Origin: Deltaproteobacteria bacterium
GTDB lineage: Bacteria > Desulfobacterota > Desulfuromonadia > Geobacterales > Pseudopelobacteraceae
Assembly: GCA_021850095.1 (NCBI GenBank)
Contig: JAJZRX010000006.1
Span: forward strand, 1-63,044
DNA: 63,044 nucleotides
Direction of reading: 5' to 3'
In this document: positions 45,997-54,020 of the stretch, one piece after another
Layout: each line of letters begins with the position of its first letter
Numbering within the stretch: the first letter of the stretch is position 1
Position numbers and translations under genes: made by a program
Notes under the pieces: model-generated
What the model was told of the DNA's origin: nothing
The model's database searches: none
The model's input: only the letters and a program-made list of their open reading frames with translations

Positions 45997-47381
45997 CACG
46001 CTTGGAAGTCAACGGTTTCAAGACCTTTGAAAATATGGCCATTGACCTTGCGCCGTTTACGGTGATCATCGGCAATAACGCCGCAGGTAAAAGCAATCTC
46101 TTCGATGTAATTCAGCTCATGGCGAGCCTTGCAACGCGGGATGTGACGGAAGCGGTCAAGGAGATGCGCGGCGAGCCTATGGAACTTTTTCGCCGTACAA
46201 CCGGGGGGCTTGCCAAGCAGATCACGCTGGCGGCGGAGGTGCTGGTTGATCCGGTGGTGCGCGATCCATGGGGGAGCGAAGTGAAACTCTCTCATACTCG
46301 AATCAGGTATGATATCACGCTTGAACGGCGGGAGATAAAGCCGGGGATCGAGCGAGTCCTGGTTGCCCATGAGAGCGCCACGCCCATATTTCGCAAAGAT
46401 GATCTGTGGGCCGAGCGGCTGCGCCCTTCCGCTGCTTTTCGCAGCCACTATCTCAAATACGGCAGGCAAAAACCGTGGTTGACCACGGAGCAAAAGCCGG
46501 AAGGATTGACCTTCAGTGTGCATCAGGACGGCAAGGCAGGCAGAAACCGCCCAGCCAGTGCTGCCGAGGCATCGGTTCTCTACAGCATTACAAATGCTGA
46601 ATTTCCGCATCTTTTCGCCTTGCGCGAGGAAATGCGTTTCTGGCGTCTGTTACAGCTTGATCCTGCATTGTTGCGCCGGCCGGTTCCGGCAACCGCTTCC
46701 GGTGTTCTGAACGCGGATGGTTCTAACCTGGCTGCTGTGCTTGCCCATCTGAAGGCGGAGACCGCTACCGAAATCCGCCCGCATGGTGTGCTCAGTGATA
46801 TCGTGGCGGAACTGAACAATCTGATCCCAGGTATTACCAAGCTTGAAGCTGAGCTGCACGAGGCCAGCCGGGAGTATCGGGTTGAGCTTACCATGCGTGA
46901 TGGGCTGCCTTTTACTTCGCGAGTTATCTCCGACGGGACTCTGCGGGTTCTCGCCCTGCTTACGCTGCTACACGATCCACGGCATCGTGGATTGATCTGT
47001 TTTGAGGAGCCGGAAAACGGGGTTCATCCGGCGCGAATTAAACTGTTGATCAGCCGGTTGCAAGAGATGGTGTCCCGTGCTGAAACCAGCGATGACGAAG
47101 AGTTTGCGCCGTTAAGTCAATTACTTCTGAACAGTCATTCTCCGGTGGTTTTATCGGCATTGATCGATAAGGAGCTTCATCCCATTGATGGATCGATTCT
47201 GTTTGCCGACATCGCAACGGTAACTGATCCGGTAGCAAAGGAGCAACGACGCAAAACCCGATTGCGGCCGGTTCGTCCCAAAATTCAGCCGAGTCTCTAT
47301 GCTGACCTCGACAATTCCCATGCTTATGTTTCGGACTACGAAGTAAAACGTGTGCTTGAAACCGTGAGTACGGAGAACTGA
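45990..47381 (+). CDS. AAA family ATPase (OLD/SMC-like ABC-type), RM-embedded
   Basis: 463-residue ATPase: Walker A IGNNAAGKSNLFD (about residues 27-39), ABC-signature-like SDGTLRVLALLTLL (about 313-326), Walker B LICFEEPENGVHP (about 334-346) and a switch histidine NSHSP (about 380). This is the layout of the AAA_21/OLD type ATPases of phage defence. There is no nuclease domain at its own C-terminus; the following gene supplies a TOPRIM-like protein instead. It overlaps hsdS and is 1 base from the DUF4276 gene, so it is made as part of the restriction cassette. Confidence 0.9.
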   Translation: MLTRLEVNGFKTFENMAIDLAPFTVIIGNNAAGKSNLFDVIQLMASLATRDVTEAVKEMRGEPMELFRRTTGGLAKQITLAAEVLVDPVVRDPWGSEVKLSHTRIRYDITLERREIKPGIERVLVAHESATPIFRKDDLWAERLRPSAAFRSHYLKYGRQKPWLTTEQKPEGLTFSVHQDGKAGRNRPASAAEASVLYSITNAEFPHLFALREEMRFWRLLQLDPALLRRPVPATASGVLNADGSNLAAVLAHLKAETATEIRPHGVLSDIVAELNNLIPGITKLEAELHEASREYRVELTMRDGLPFTSRVISDGTLRVLALLTLLHDPRHRGLICFEEPENGVHPARIKLLISRLQEMVSRAETSDDEEFAPLSQLLLNSHSPVVLSALIDKELHPIDGSILFADIATVTDPVAKEQRRKTRLRPVRPKIQPSLYADLDNSHAYVSDYEVKRVLETVSTEN

Positions 47382-47382
47382 T

Positions 47383-48048
47383 ATGCACTACCTTGGATTG
47401 GCCTTATACGCGGAAGGTCCGACAGATTATTCTTTTCTTCGTCCGTTGTTGCAGCGTCTCTGCGAAGACATCTGCACACAGGAGTCCATTCAGCCGGTCG
47501 AGGTCAGTGAAGTTAACCCGCTGAATCATCCCGTTACGACGAATGAAGCACCGCGAGAGCAACGCATACTTGCGGCGGCGAAGGATGCCCGCGGTTCCTG
47601 GAATGTGCTGTTTGTGCATGCCGATGGTGCCGGTGATAGTGCTCGTGCCAGAGCCCAGCAAGTACAGCCTGCCATAGACCTTCTTCAGCAGGAATTGGCG
47701 CGAGAAGGAGCGGGAGTTGCCGTTATTCCGATTCGGGAAACCGAGGCCTGGGGAACTTGTGATGGCGATGCATTGCGACTGGTCTTTGGTACGACCCTTA
47801 ACGATGAACAAATGGAACTCCCCCGCTTGCCATCATTGGTTGAATCCGATCTCGATCCAAAGGAAACATTACGGAAGGCTTTTTTGCATACGACACCATC
47901 CGGACGACATAGAAAGCAGGGGGTGTCTCCCCTGCTCAATGCTTTGGGAGAGCAGGTTTCACTGCAACAGCTCAGGAGACTAACGGCCTTCGTTACTCTT
48001 GAAAACGAATTGAAACAAGCACTCCGAATATTAAGGATTTTACCATGA
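47383..48048 (+). CDS. DUF4276 TOPRIM-like protein, partner of the ATPase
   Basis: 221 residues. TOPRIM-like acidic motifs are visible: YAEGPTDYSFL (Glu11, Asp15) and VLFVHADGAGD (Asp81, Asp85), then IPIRETEAWGTCDGDAL and a basic SGRHRKQ near residue 170, the DUF4276 pattern. TOPRIM proteins paired with OLD-like ATPases usually cut nucleic acid (for example the Gabija, PARIS and OLD groups); here that is inference. The stop overlaps the hsdM ATG (ATGA), so its translation is coupled to the methylase. Confidence 0.82.
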   Translation: MHYLGLALYAEGPTDYSFLRPLLQRLCEDICTQESIQPVEVSEVNPLNHPVTTNEAPREQRILAAAKDARGSWNVLFVHADGAGDSARARAQQVQPAIDLLQQELAREGAGVAVIPIRETEAWGTCDGDALRLVFGTTLNDEQMELPRLPSLVESDLDPKETLRKAFLHTTPSGRHRKQGVSPLLNALGEQVSLQQLRRLTAFVTLENELKQALRILRILP

Positions 48049-49520
48049 CCACCTCCGCCCTGATCCAAAAAGTCTGGAACTTCTGCCATACCCTGCGCGA
48101 CGACGGCGTCGGCTATGGCGACTATCTGGAACAACTTACCTACCTGTTGTTTTTGAAAATGGCGGATGAATACGTTCAGGAACCCTACAACCGGGATACC
48201 CATATCCCCAAAGGGCATGACTGGGCTTCTCTGCGTGGCAAATCCGGCGAGCCGCTGGAGGCGCACTATCTGGCTATTCTCCACAAACTGGGCAGTGGTC
48301 CCGGCATGCTGGGGGCGATCTTCTTCAAAGCCCAGAACAAGATCCAGGATCCGGCCAAACTTGCCCGTCTGGTGCAGATGATCGACGCCGAAAAATGGGT
48401 CGGGATGGATACCGATACCAAGGGTGATCTGTACGAAGGGTTGCTGCAGAAGAATGCCGAGGATACCAAGAGCGGCGCTGGTCAGTACTTTACCCCCCGG
48501 CACCTGATTGATGCCATGGTTGCCTGCATCCGGCCGGAACCGCTGAAGACCATTGCCGACCCGGCCTGCGGCACCGGCGGCTTTTTTCTTGGCGCCCACA
48601 AGTGGCTTACCCGGCCAGGAAATACACTCGACAAGAAACAGAAGGAGTTTCTGCGCCACAAGGCCTTCTATGGCAATGAGATTGTGCCGAATACCCGCCG
48701 TCTCTGCCTGATGAACCTTTTCCTGCACAACATCGGCGAGCTGGATGGTGAGCCGACAATTGACCGCGCTGATGCCCTGATCTCAGAGCCCAAACAACGC
48801 TTCGACTACGTGCTGGCCAATCCCCCATTCGGCAAAAAAAGCAGCATGACCTTTACCAACGAGGAAGGGGAAGAGGACAAGGACGCTCTGACCTACGAGC
48901 GGCAGGATTTCTGGGAAACCACCTCCAACAAGCAGCTCAACTTCCTCCAGCATATCGCCTCAATGCTGAAAGAAACCGGCAAGGCCGCCGTGGTGCTGCC
49001 GGATAACGTGCTGTTTGAAGGGGGCGCCGGGGAAAAAATCCGGAAGAAACTGCTGGAAAACTGCGATGTTCACACGGTTCTGCGTCTGCCCACCGGTATC
49101 TTCTACGCCCAAGGGGTGAAGGCGAATGTAGTGTTCTTTGATGCGAAGCCGAAGGACGGGAAGATACACACCAAGGGAATCTGGTTTTATGACCTCCGCA
49201 CCAATAAACATTTCACCCTGAAAACCAGAACACTGAAACAGGATGATCTCAAAGAGTTCATCACCTGTTACAACCCGGAGAACAGGCACGAGCGCAAGGA
49301 AGCAGAGCGTTTCAAGTATTTCACCTACGAGGAGCTGATCGCCCGAGACAAGGCCAGCCTCGACATTTTCTGGCTGAAGGACGACAGCCTCGATAACCTG
49401 GATGAACTGCCGCCGCCAGACGTCTTGGCGCAGGAGATCATCGATCATCTGGAAGCGGCGCTGAACTCTTTCCGGGATGTGGCGGCGGGGCTGGCGATCA
49501 GGCTTGATACACGCCCATGA
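48045..49520 (+). CDS. hsdM: type I restriction DNA methyltransferase M subunit
   Basis: N6-adenine methyltransferase that protects host DNA and completes the restriction complex. SAM-binding DPACGTGGFFLGA (about residues 172-184) and catalytic NPPFG (about 259-263) are present, with the N-terminal HsdM helical domain ahead (VWNFCHTLRDDGVGYGDYLEQLTYLLFLKMADE). 491 residues. It is last in the cassette, although M is more often first. Its TGA overlaps the ATG of the Nramp transporter. Confidence 0.96.
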   Translation: MTTSALIQKVWNFCHTLRDDGVGYGDYLEQLTYLLFLKMADEYVQEPYNRDTHIPKGHDWASLRGKSGEPLEAHYLAILHKLGSGPGMLGAIFFKAQNKIQDPAKLARLVQMIDAEKWVGMDTDTKGDLYEGLLQKNAEDTKSGAGQYFTPRHLIDAMVACIRPEPLKTIADPACGTGGFFLGAHKWLTRPGNTLDKKQKEFLRHKAFYGNEIVPNTRRLCLMNLFLHNIGELDGEPTIDRADALISEPKQRFDYVLANPPFGKKSSMTFTNEEGEEDKDALTYERQDFWETTSNKQLNFLQHIASMLKETGKAAVVLPDNVLFEGGAGEKIRKKLLENCDVHTVLRLPTGIFYAQGVKANVVFFDAKPKDGKIHTKGIWFYDLRTNKHFTLKTRTLKQDDLKEFITCYNPENRHERKEAERFKYFTYEELIARDKASLDIFWLKDDSLDNLDELPPPDVLAQEIIDHLEAALNSFRDVAAGLAIRLDTRP

Positions 49521-50770
49521 ACTGGCTTTCCCACATCGGCAAGCAGGCCTCGCGCCTGGCCTCGCTGGAGCTGTTCCGCTACATCGGCCCCGGTTTCTTC
49601 GTCACGGTCGGCTTTATTGATCCGGGCAACTGGGTCACCAACGTGGCGGCCGGCTCCCAGTTCGGCTACAATCTCTTGTGGGTGGTAACGCTCTCGACGA
49701 TCATCCTGATCATCGTGCAGCATAACGCCGCCCATCTGGGGATCGTGACCGGCCTGTGTCTGTCCGAGGCCGCCTCCAAATTCTTCAAACCCTGGCTGCG
49801 CTTACTGATGCTGGGCAGCGCCATGCTGGCCTGCGTTTCCACCGCCCTGGCTGAACTGTTGGGGGCCGCCATCGGCCTCAATATGCTGACCGGCCTGCCG
49901 CTGATCGCCGGCGCGGTTCTCTCGGCCCTGTTTGCGGCCTGGATGCTCTTTTCCAAAAACTACCAGCGTCTGGAAAAGTGGATCATGGGCTTTGTCTCGC
50001 TGATCGGACTGGCCTTTGTCTTCGAGATCTGGCTGGCGGACGTTTCCTGGAAACAGACCCTGGCCGGCTGGGTCACGCCGGACTTCCCGGCCGGCGCGCT
50101 GCCGGTCATCATGGGTGTGCTGGGGGCGGTCGTCATGCCGCATAACATCTTCCTGCATTCGGAAGTCATCCAGAGCCGCCAGTGGAACGCACAGGGGGAC
50201 GACGTCATCCAGAAACAGCTCAAATACGAATTTCTGGATACGCTGACCGGCATGGGGGCCGGCTGGGCAATCAACAGCGCCATGATCATCATGGCGGCGG
50301 CGGTATTCTACAAAAACGGGATCATCGTAACGGAACTGCCCCAGGTCACCCTGACGCTGCAGCCGATTTTCGGCGCACTCTCCGCCACGGTCTTCGCCCT
50401 GGGGCTGCTCTTTGCCGGGCTTTCATCGTCCGTCACCGCTTCAATGGCGGGCGGCAGCGTCTTTGCCGGAATTTTCATCGAACCGTTCGACATCAACGAT
50501 CCCCATTCCCGGATCGGCCTGTCGATCACGCTGCTGGGGGCGCTGATCGCCATCATGCTGCTGTCAAATCCCTTCAAGGGCATTCTCTGGAGCCAGATCG
50601 TCCTCTCGCTGCAGCTTCCGCTGACCATCATCCCGCTGATTGTGCTGACATCCTCCCGAAAGGTGATGGGAAATTACGCCAATAAACGCCCGGGAGCGAT
50701 CATCCTCTGGATCGTGGGGCTGGTCGTGATCGGGCTCAATATTGCCCTGCTGGCGGATATGGCCCGCTGA
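49517..50770 (+). CDS. mntH: Nramp-family divalent metal transporter
   Basis: Proton-coupled importer of Mn2+/Fe2+. Metal-binding DPGNW (about residues 35-39) in helix 1 and the MPHNIFLHS motif (about 210) of helix 6 are both present. About 11 membrane helices, 417 residues. The ATG lies inside the hsdM stop (ATGA), so its expression now depends on the restriction cassette unless an internal promoter exists. I saw no MntR box or Mn riboswitch nearby. The symbol is by homology class; substrate is not proven. Confidence 0.85.
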   Translation: MNWLSHIGKQASRLASLELFRYIGPGFFVTVGFIDPGNWVTNVAAGSQFGYNLLWVVTLSTIILIIVQHNAAHLGIVTGLCLSEAASKFFKPWLRLLMLGSAMLACVSTALAELLGAAIGLNMLTGLPLIAGAVLSALFAAWMLFSKNYQRLEKWIMGFVSLIGLAFVFEIWLADVSWKQTLAGWVTPDFPAGALPVIMGVLGAVVMPHNIFLHSEVIQSRQWNAQGDDVIQKQLKYEFLDTLTGMGAGWAINSAMIIMAAAVFYKNGIIVTELPQVTLTLQPIFGALSATVFALGLLFAGLSSSVTASMAGGSVFAGIFIEPFDINDPHSRIGLSITLLGALIAIMLLSNPFKGILWSQIVLSLQLPLTIIPLIVLTSSRKVMGNYANKRPGAIILWIVGLVVIGLNIALLADMAR

Positions 50771-50853
50771 AACGGGTACTTTAATTAAGATCGATCTTGC
50801 CGGCCGGACTCGATTCTGATATTTTCATTCAACGCACAGGAAAGTTGGCTTTT

Positions 50854-51618
50854 ATGAAGATAACCATTCTGGGGTGCGGGACATCGACCGGGGTTCCGAT
50901 GGTCGGCTGCAGCTGCCGGGTCTGCTCCTCGGGTGATCCCCGCGACAAACGCAGCCGCGCTTCGATCCTGATCCGTCACCAGGAGCGCAACATTCTGGTG
51001 GACACCTCCACCGACCTGAGAACACAGGCGCTGCGACAGGGCATCGACGCAATCGACGCGGTGCTCTTCACCCACGCCCACGCCGACCACGTCAACGGAA
51101 TCGATGACCTGCGCGGTTTTTATTTCAGCCATAGAAACATCGTACCCTGCTATGGATCAGCCGGCACCCTGAAAATCCTGCAGTCCGGCTTCAGATACAT
51201 ATTCCAGGAGCATGAGTGTTCCGGCTACGCCCCCCTGCTGACAGCCCATGAGATCAGTGCGCCCTTTGAGCTTTTCGGGTTGAAGATCATCCCGGTGCCG
51301 CTGATCCACGGCAAGACTGCCTCGCTGGGCTACCGGATCGGCTCGTTCGCCTATCTGACCGACTGCAGCGCAATCCCCGAGTCATCGATGGAGCTGCTGC
51401 ACGGGCTGCAGCTGCTGGTCATCGACGGCCTGCGCTGGAGCGGGCATCCCTTCCATTTCAATATCGAGGGCGCCATCGCGGCCACCCGGAAACTTTCGGT
51501 GCCGCGCATTGTGCTGACCCACCTGACCCATGAAACCGCCTACTCCGACAGGGGGAAACTGCCGGCGGGTGTTGAATTTGCGTACGATGGCCTGGAATTT
51601 GAACTGCCGCCGGATTGA
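50854..51618 (+). CDS. metallo-beta-lactamase-fold hydrolase (PhnP-like)
   Basis: 254 residues from the ATG at 50854 (CAGGAAAG 9 bases upstream); the longer frame from 50797 has no such site. The metal motif THAHADHVNGIDDLR (about residues 70-84) and the later DGLRWSGHPFHFN match the PhnP/RNase Z-like group. A CGCGTSTGVPMVGCSCRVC-type cysteine cluster near the N-terminus (ILGCGTSTGVPM, CSCRVCSS) is typical for bacterial relatives. Substrate unknown; cyclic phosphate esters are possible. Confidence 0.85.
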   Translation: MKITILGCGTSTGVPMVGCSCRVCSSGDPRDKRSRASILIRHQERNILVDTSTDLRTQALRQGIDAIDAVLFTHAHADHVNGIDDLRGFYFSHRNIVPCYGSAGTLKILQSGFRYIFQEHECSGYAPLLTAHEISAPFELFGLKIIPVPLIHGKTASLGYRIGSFAYLTDCSAIPESSMELLHGLQLLVIDGLRWSGHPFHFNIEGAIAATRKLSVPRIVLTHLTHETAYSDRGKLPAGVEFAYDGLEFELPPD

Positions 51619-51628
51619 GGAGAAAGCG

Positions 51629-53467
51629 ATGCACAAAGACATTCGCCTGCACGGCATTGTTGGCGACCAGACGGAGTATTTCGTCACGGTGGCGGGTAAT
51701 GAAGCCTATCAGCGCTATTTTTTCAACATCGTCCAGGCTGACGGGCAGCTGCGGATTTTTTCACCCGGCAACGAGCTGGTCATAACCCCGGAGGGGATCA
51801 ACTATCAGGGCAATGGCGGCTATTTCTGCGAATACATGTTCGGGGTTGACCAGCCCCCTTCGGATTTTGCCAAAGCGGACATCATCAACCGCCTGGTCAT
51901 GTACGGAGTCCGCCCCGATAGTGTCGGAACCGTCCGGTTCAGCGATCGCACCTCCGGCAGCGAGCCCTTCGATACCATTTTTTTCGAAGGGAACGCGGTT
52001 TGCAACTACTTCTTTTTTGTCCACTCCGGCTCACTGCCCCAAAAGCTCAAACAGCAGCAGGAAGAGCTGGTCAGGAAACTGGGCAAGTTCATCAAGCGCT
52101 CCGAAGCGGTCGGAGAGGAGCGGGACGACATCCTGATCGCGGAACTATTTCCGCTGCTGGAGGACGATTCGGCCCAGCTGTTCATGGTCAAGCTGATCAA
52201 CCGCCATCATCGCGAGTACCGCGATCTGTTCAGAAGCCTCTATTTCAGAAACAAGAAAATCGCCGACCATGATTTTGCCAGACTGGTGGACATAGCCGAG
52301 AAATATCGTATCGACCGCTATCAGCAGGAGCGCATCCGGATCGATGTCATGTACCGCCGGCCATCCAACAAGCGCATCGTGGACGAATACCGCAGTATAT
52401 TACTGGCCTGCAATGCCAAAGGCGAAATCAGCCCGCTCGACAACGCCCGCCTGACACGCCTCAAGACCCTTTCAGTGCGCAACAAGATTCCGGGGGCCCT
52501 CTTCTACACCCTGGATGAGATGATCAACAAGGGGCGCAGCCTGGAGAGCAGCCGGGAACATGACTACATTGCCGCCACCCGTGAGATCCTGGAGGGCATT
52601 TTCTTCAGGGAGATCAACATAGAAAGCCGCATCGACCGGGCTGACATGCTGAAACTGATCCGGGCCAAGAAGACCGCCATGGAGGAACGGGATCACACCT
52701 TTGACAAGCTCATGCTGGATGCCAGCAAGAAATGTGACGAGAAGATCCGCGACGGGGCCGATCCGGGGCTCTTGAACGGCTTTTCCTACGTCATCACCTA
52801 TCTGGATCGTTTTGACAGCGTCTCCAACATGATCAGCCAACTGGCCTTCATGGAGAACGTCAGAATCAGCGAAGATATGCTGAGCGGCCTGCTGGAGCAC
52901 AAGGCCGCCTTCAACAATCTGCATGAAGAGTGTTTCCACGCCCTGTTCATCCGCGATCTGTTCTCCAACGCCTATCTGGGAAACTTCGGCCGCCGCAAAG
53001 TCAAAGCCCTGATGGAAGGCCTGGTCGCAATTGAGGCACACTGGTCGACGATTGAAGCGCTGCACCGTCAGTTGCACGAGATCGACCAGGAAGAGCGCAT
53101 CTCCATCGCGTTGCTGGAGCATGTTCGCGAACGCATCCGCAATTTCTACTCCAAATTCAGCACCCGCTCCGATCAGGAAGCGTTGCGGCGCGAAGTCGTG
53201 GAAGAGCTGAAAAACAAAAAGCAGATCACGGCCGACATTCCCGATCGCCTCTTCAACGAAACCATCTTCACCATCAAAAAAGAAGCCATGTACCTGCATT
53301 CGCTGCTGCCGCAAATCATCGCCGAGCGCAACGTGGGACTGCGGGAGGACTTTCTGGAAAATTCCGGTCTGGACCGCTTCTACGTAGAGGAACTGGAACG
53401 GGAGTATTACGAAAGGAACGGGCTGGATTTCGAAGACCTGTACCAGATCAGGAAAGGGCTGAGCTGA
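51629..53467 (+). CDS. conserved protein of unknown function (TIGR04442-like)
   Basis: Start ATG at 51629 with GAGGAGAAAG 6 bases upstream, 10 bases after the hydrolase; product 612 residues. The first 160 residues form a beta-rich domain (VTVAGNEAYQRYFFNIVQADG; FDTIFFEGNAVCNYFFFVHS). The rest is long helical and charged, with EKLRKKM-type heptads and no membrane segment. I recall this as a family found in Geobacter-like genomes (TIGR04442), without a known role. Its place directly before flgM and a sigma-54 regulator hints at a flagellar or stress regulatory link, which is inference. Confidence 0.65.
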   Translation: MHKDIRLHGIVGDQTEYFVTVAGNEAYQRYFFNIVQADGQLRIFSPGNELVITPEGINYQGNGGYFCEYMFGVDQPPSDFAKADIINRLVMYGVRPDSVGTVRFSDRTSGSEPFDTIFFEGNAVCNYFFFVHSGSLPQKLKQQQEELVRKLGKFIKRSEAVGEERDDILIAELFPLLEDDSAQLFMVKLINRHHREYRDLFRSLYFRNKKIADHDFARLVDIAEKYRIDRYQQERIRIDVMYRRPSNKRIVDEYRSILLACNAKGEISPLDNARLTRLKTLSVRNKIPGALFYTLDEMINKGRSLESSREHDYIAATREILEGIFFREINIESRIDRADMLKLIRAKKTAMEERDHTFDKLMLDASKKCDEKIRDGADPGLLNGFSYVITYLDRFDSVSNMISQLAFMENVRISEDMLSGLLEHKAAFNNLHEECFHALFIRDLFSNAYLGNFGRRKVKALMEGLVAIEAHWSTIEALHRQLHEIDQEERISIALLEHVRERIRNFYSKFSTRSDQEALRREVVEELKNKKQITADIPDRLFNETIFTIKKEAMYLHSLLPQIIAERNVGLREDFLENSGLDRFYVEELEREYYERNGLDFEDLYQIRKGLS

Positions 53468-53510
53468 ACAGCTGCCAATTCCGGCGGCCATGATCCCGCG
53501 CAGTGACGGC

Positions 53511-53538
53511 TAAAGTTTTCACATTAATCAGCCGATTG
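53511..53538 (+). promoter_or_regulatory. FliA (sigma-28) promoter of flgM
   Basis: TAAAGTTT (53511-53518) and GCCGATTG (53531-53538) match the -35 and -10 boxes of flagellar sigma-28 promoters (TAAAGTTT and GCCGATAA) at 14 of 16 positions. The spacer is one base longer than the commonest form. The predicted start is about 35 bases before the flgM ATG. A FliA promoter on the gene of its own anti-sigma factor is the usual feedback loop. Confidence 0.75.
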
Positions 53539-53580
53539 TGTTAGCATCCCGCAAGACGGGAGCACCCAGCGGAGGCAGCC

Positions 53581-53853
53581 ATGCAGATAGAAGACAAAAT
53601 TTCAACGTATATGCCGATTTCAAACAACGATAGCACCCGGCCGACCGGGGTTAAAAAAGATGATCCGAATCGGAAAACCACCCCTGGGGATCAGGCGATC
53701 AAGGTCGATATTTCGTCCACGGCGGCAGAAAAGGCCGGCGATGAAGCCCGCCTCGAAAGACTGAACGCGATCAGAAAGCAGCTGGCCGAAGGCACCTACA
53801 ACATCAGTGGCAAGGACGTGGCCGAAAAAATACTGAAGGTCCTCAAGAGCTGA
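53581..53853 (+). CDS. flgM: anti-sigma-28 factor FlgM
   Basis: 90-residue inhibitor of FliA that is exported through the finished hook. The N-terminal half is polar and disordered; the C-terminal helix region (KVDISSTAAEKAGDEARLERLNAIRKQLAEGTYNISGKDVAEKILK) is the conserved FliA-binding part. GGAGG precedes the ATG by 7 bases. It has its own sigma-28 promoter and a terminator directly after, so it is a monocistronic unit away from the main flagellar run. Confidence 0.93.
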   Translation: MQIEDKISTYMPISNNDSTRPTGVKKDDPNRKTTPGDQAIKVDISSTAAEKAGDEARLERLNAIRKQLAEGTYNISGKDVAEKILKVLKS

Positions 53854-53860
53854 AAACCCG

Positions 53861-53889
53861 CGCCCCGCCGGAAACGGCGGGGCGATTTT
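53861..53889 (+). terminator. intrinsic terminator after flgM
   Basis: A 10-bp GC stem (CGCCCCGCCG at 53861-53870, complement at 53875-53884) with a GAAA tetraloop, followed by ATTTT. Ends the flgM transcript 8 bases after the stop. Confidence 0.9.
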
Positions 53890-53926
53890 GCTCAATCTCC
53901 CCCCGCTGACCAACACCATTTCACGC

Positions 53927-53955
53927 TTGACGCACTTCTACTCCCAGGCTACATT
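53927..53955 (+). promoter_or_regulatory. sigma-70 promoter of the GAF/sigma-54 regulator
   Basis: TTGACG (53927-53932), 17-base spacer, TACATT (53950-53955), about 65 bases ahead of the 54021 start. A second AT-rich TATACT lies at 53972-53977 without a good -35. Confidence 0.55.
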
Positions 53956-54020
53956 CTTTTCGTGTACATTTTATACTCATACGAGTAACAGCCACAGAAC
54001 CACTTCCCCAGGGAGCGCCC

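Noticed and set aside
45990..48048. Calling the ATPase/DUF4276 pair PARIS, Gabija or a known named system
   Set aside because: PARIS uses a DUF4435 partner and Gabija a UvrD-like helicase; neither is present, so only a general OLD/TOPRIM-like relation is claimed.
51530..51628. Longer start for the 612-residue gene inside the hydrolase gene
   Set aside because: The ATG at 51629 has a strong ribosome-binding site and the upstream codons overlap the conserved end of the hydrolase.
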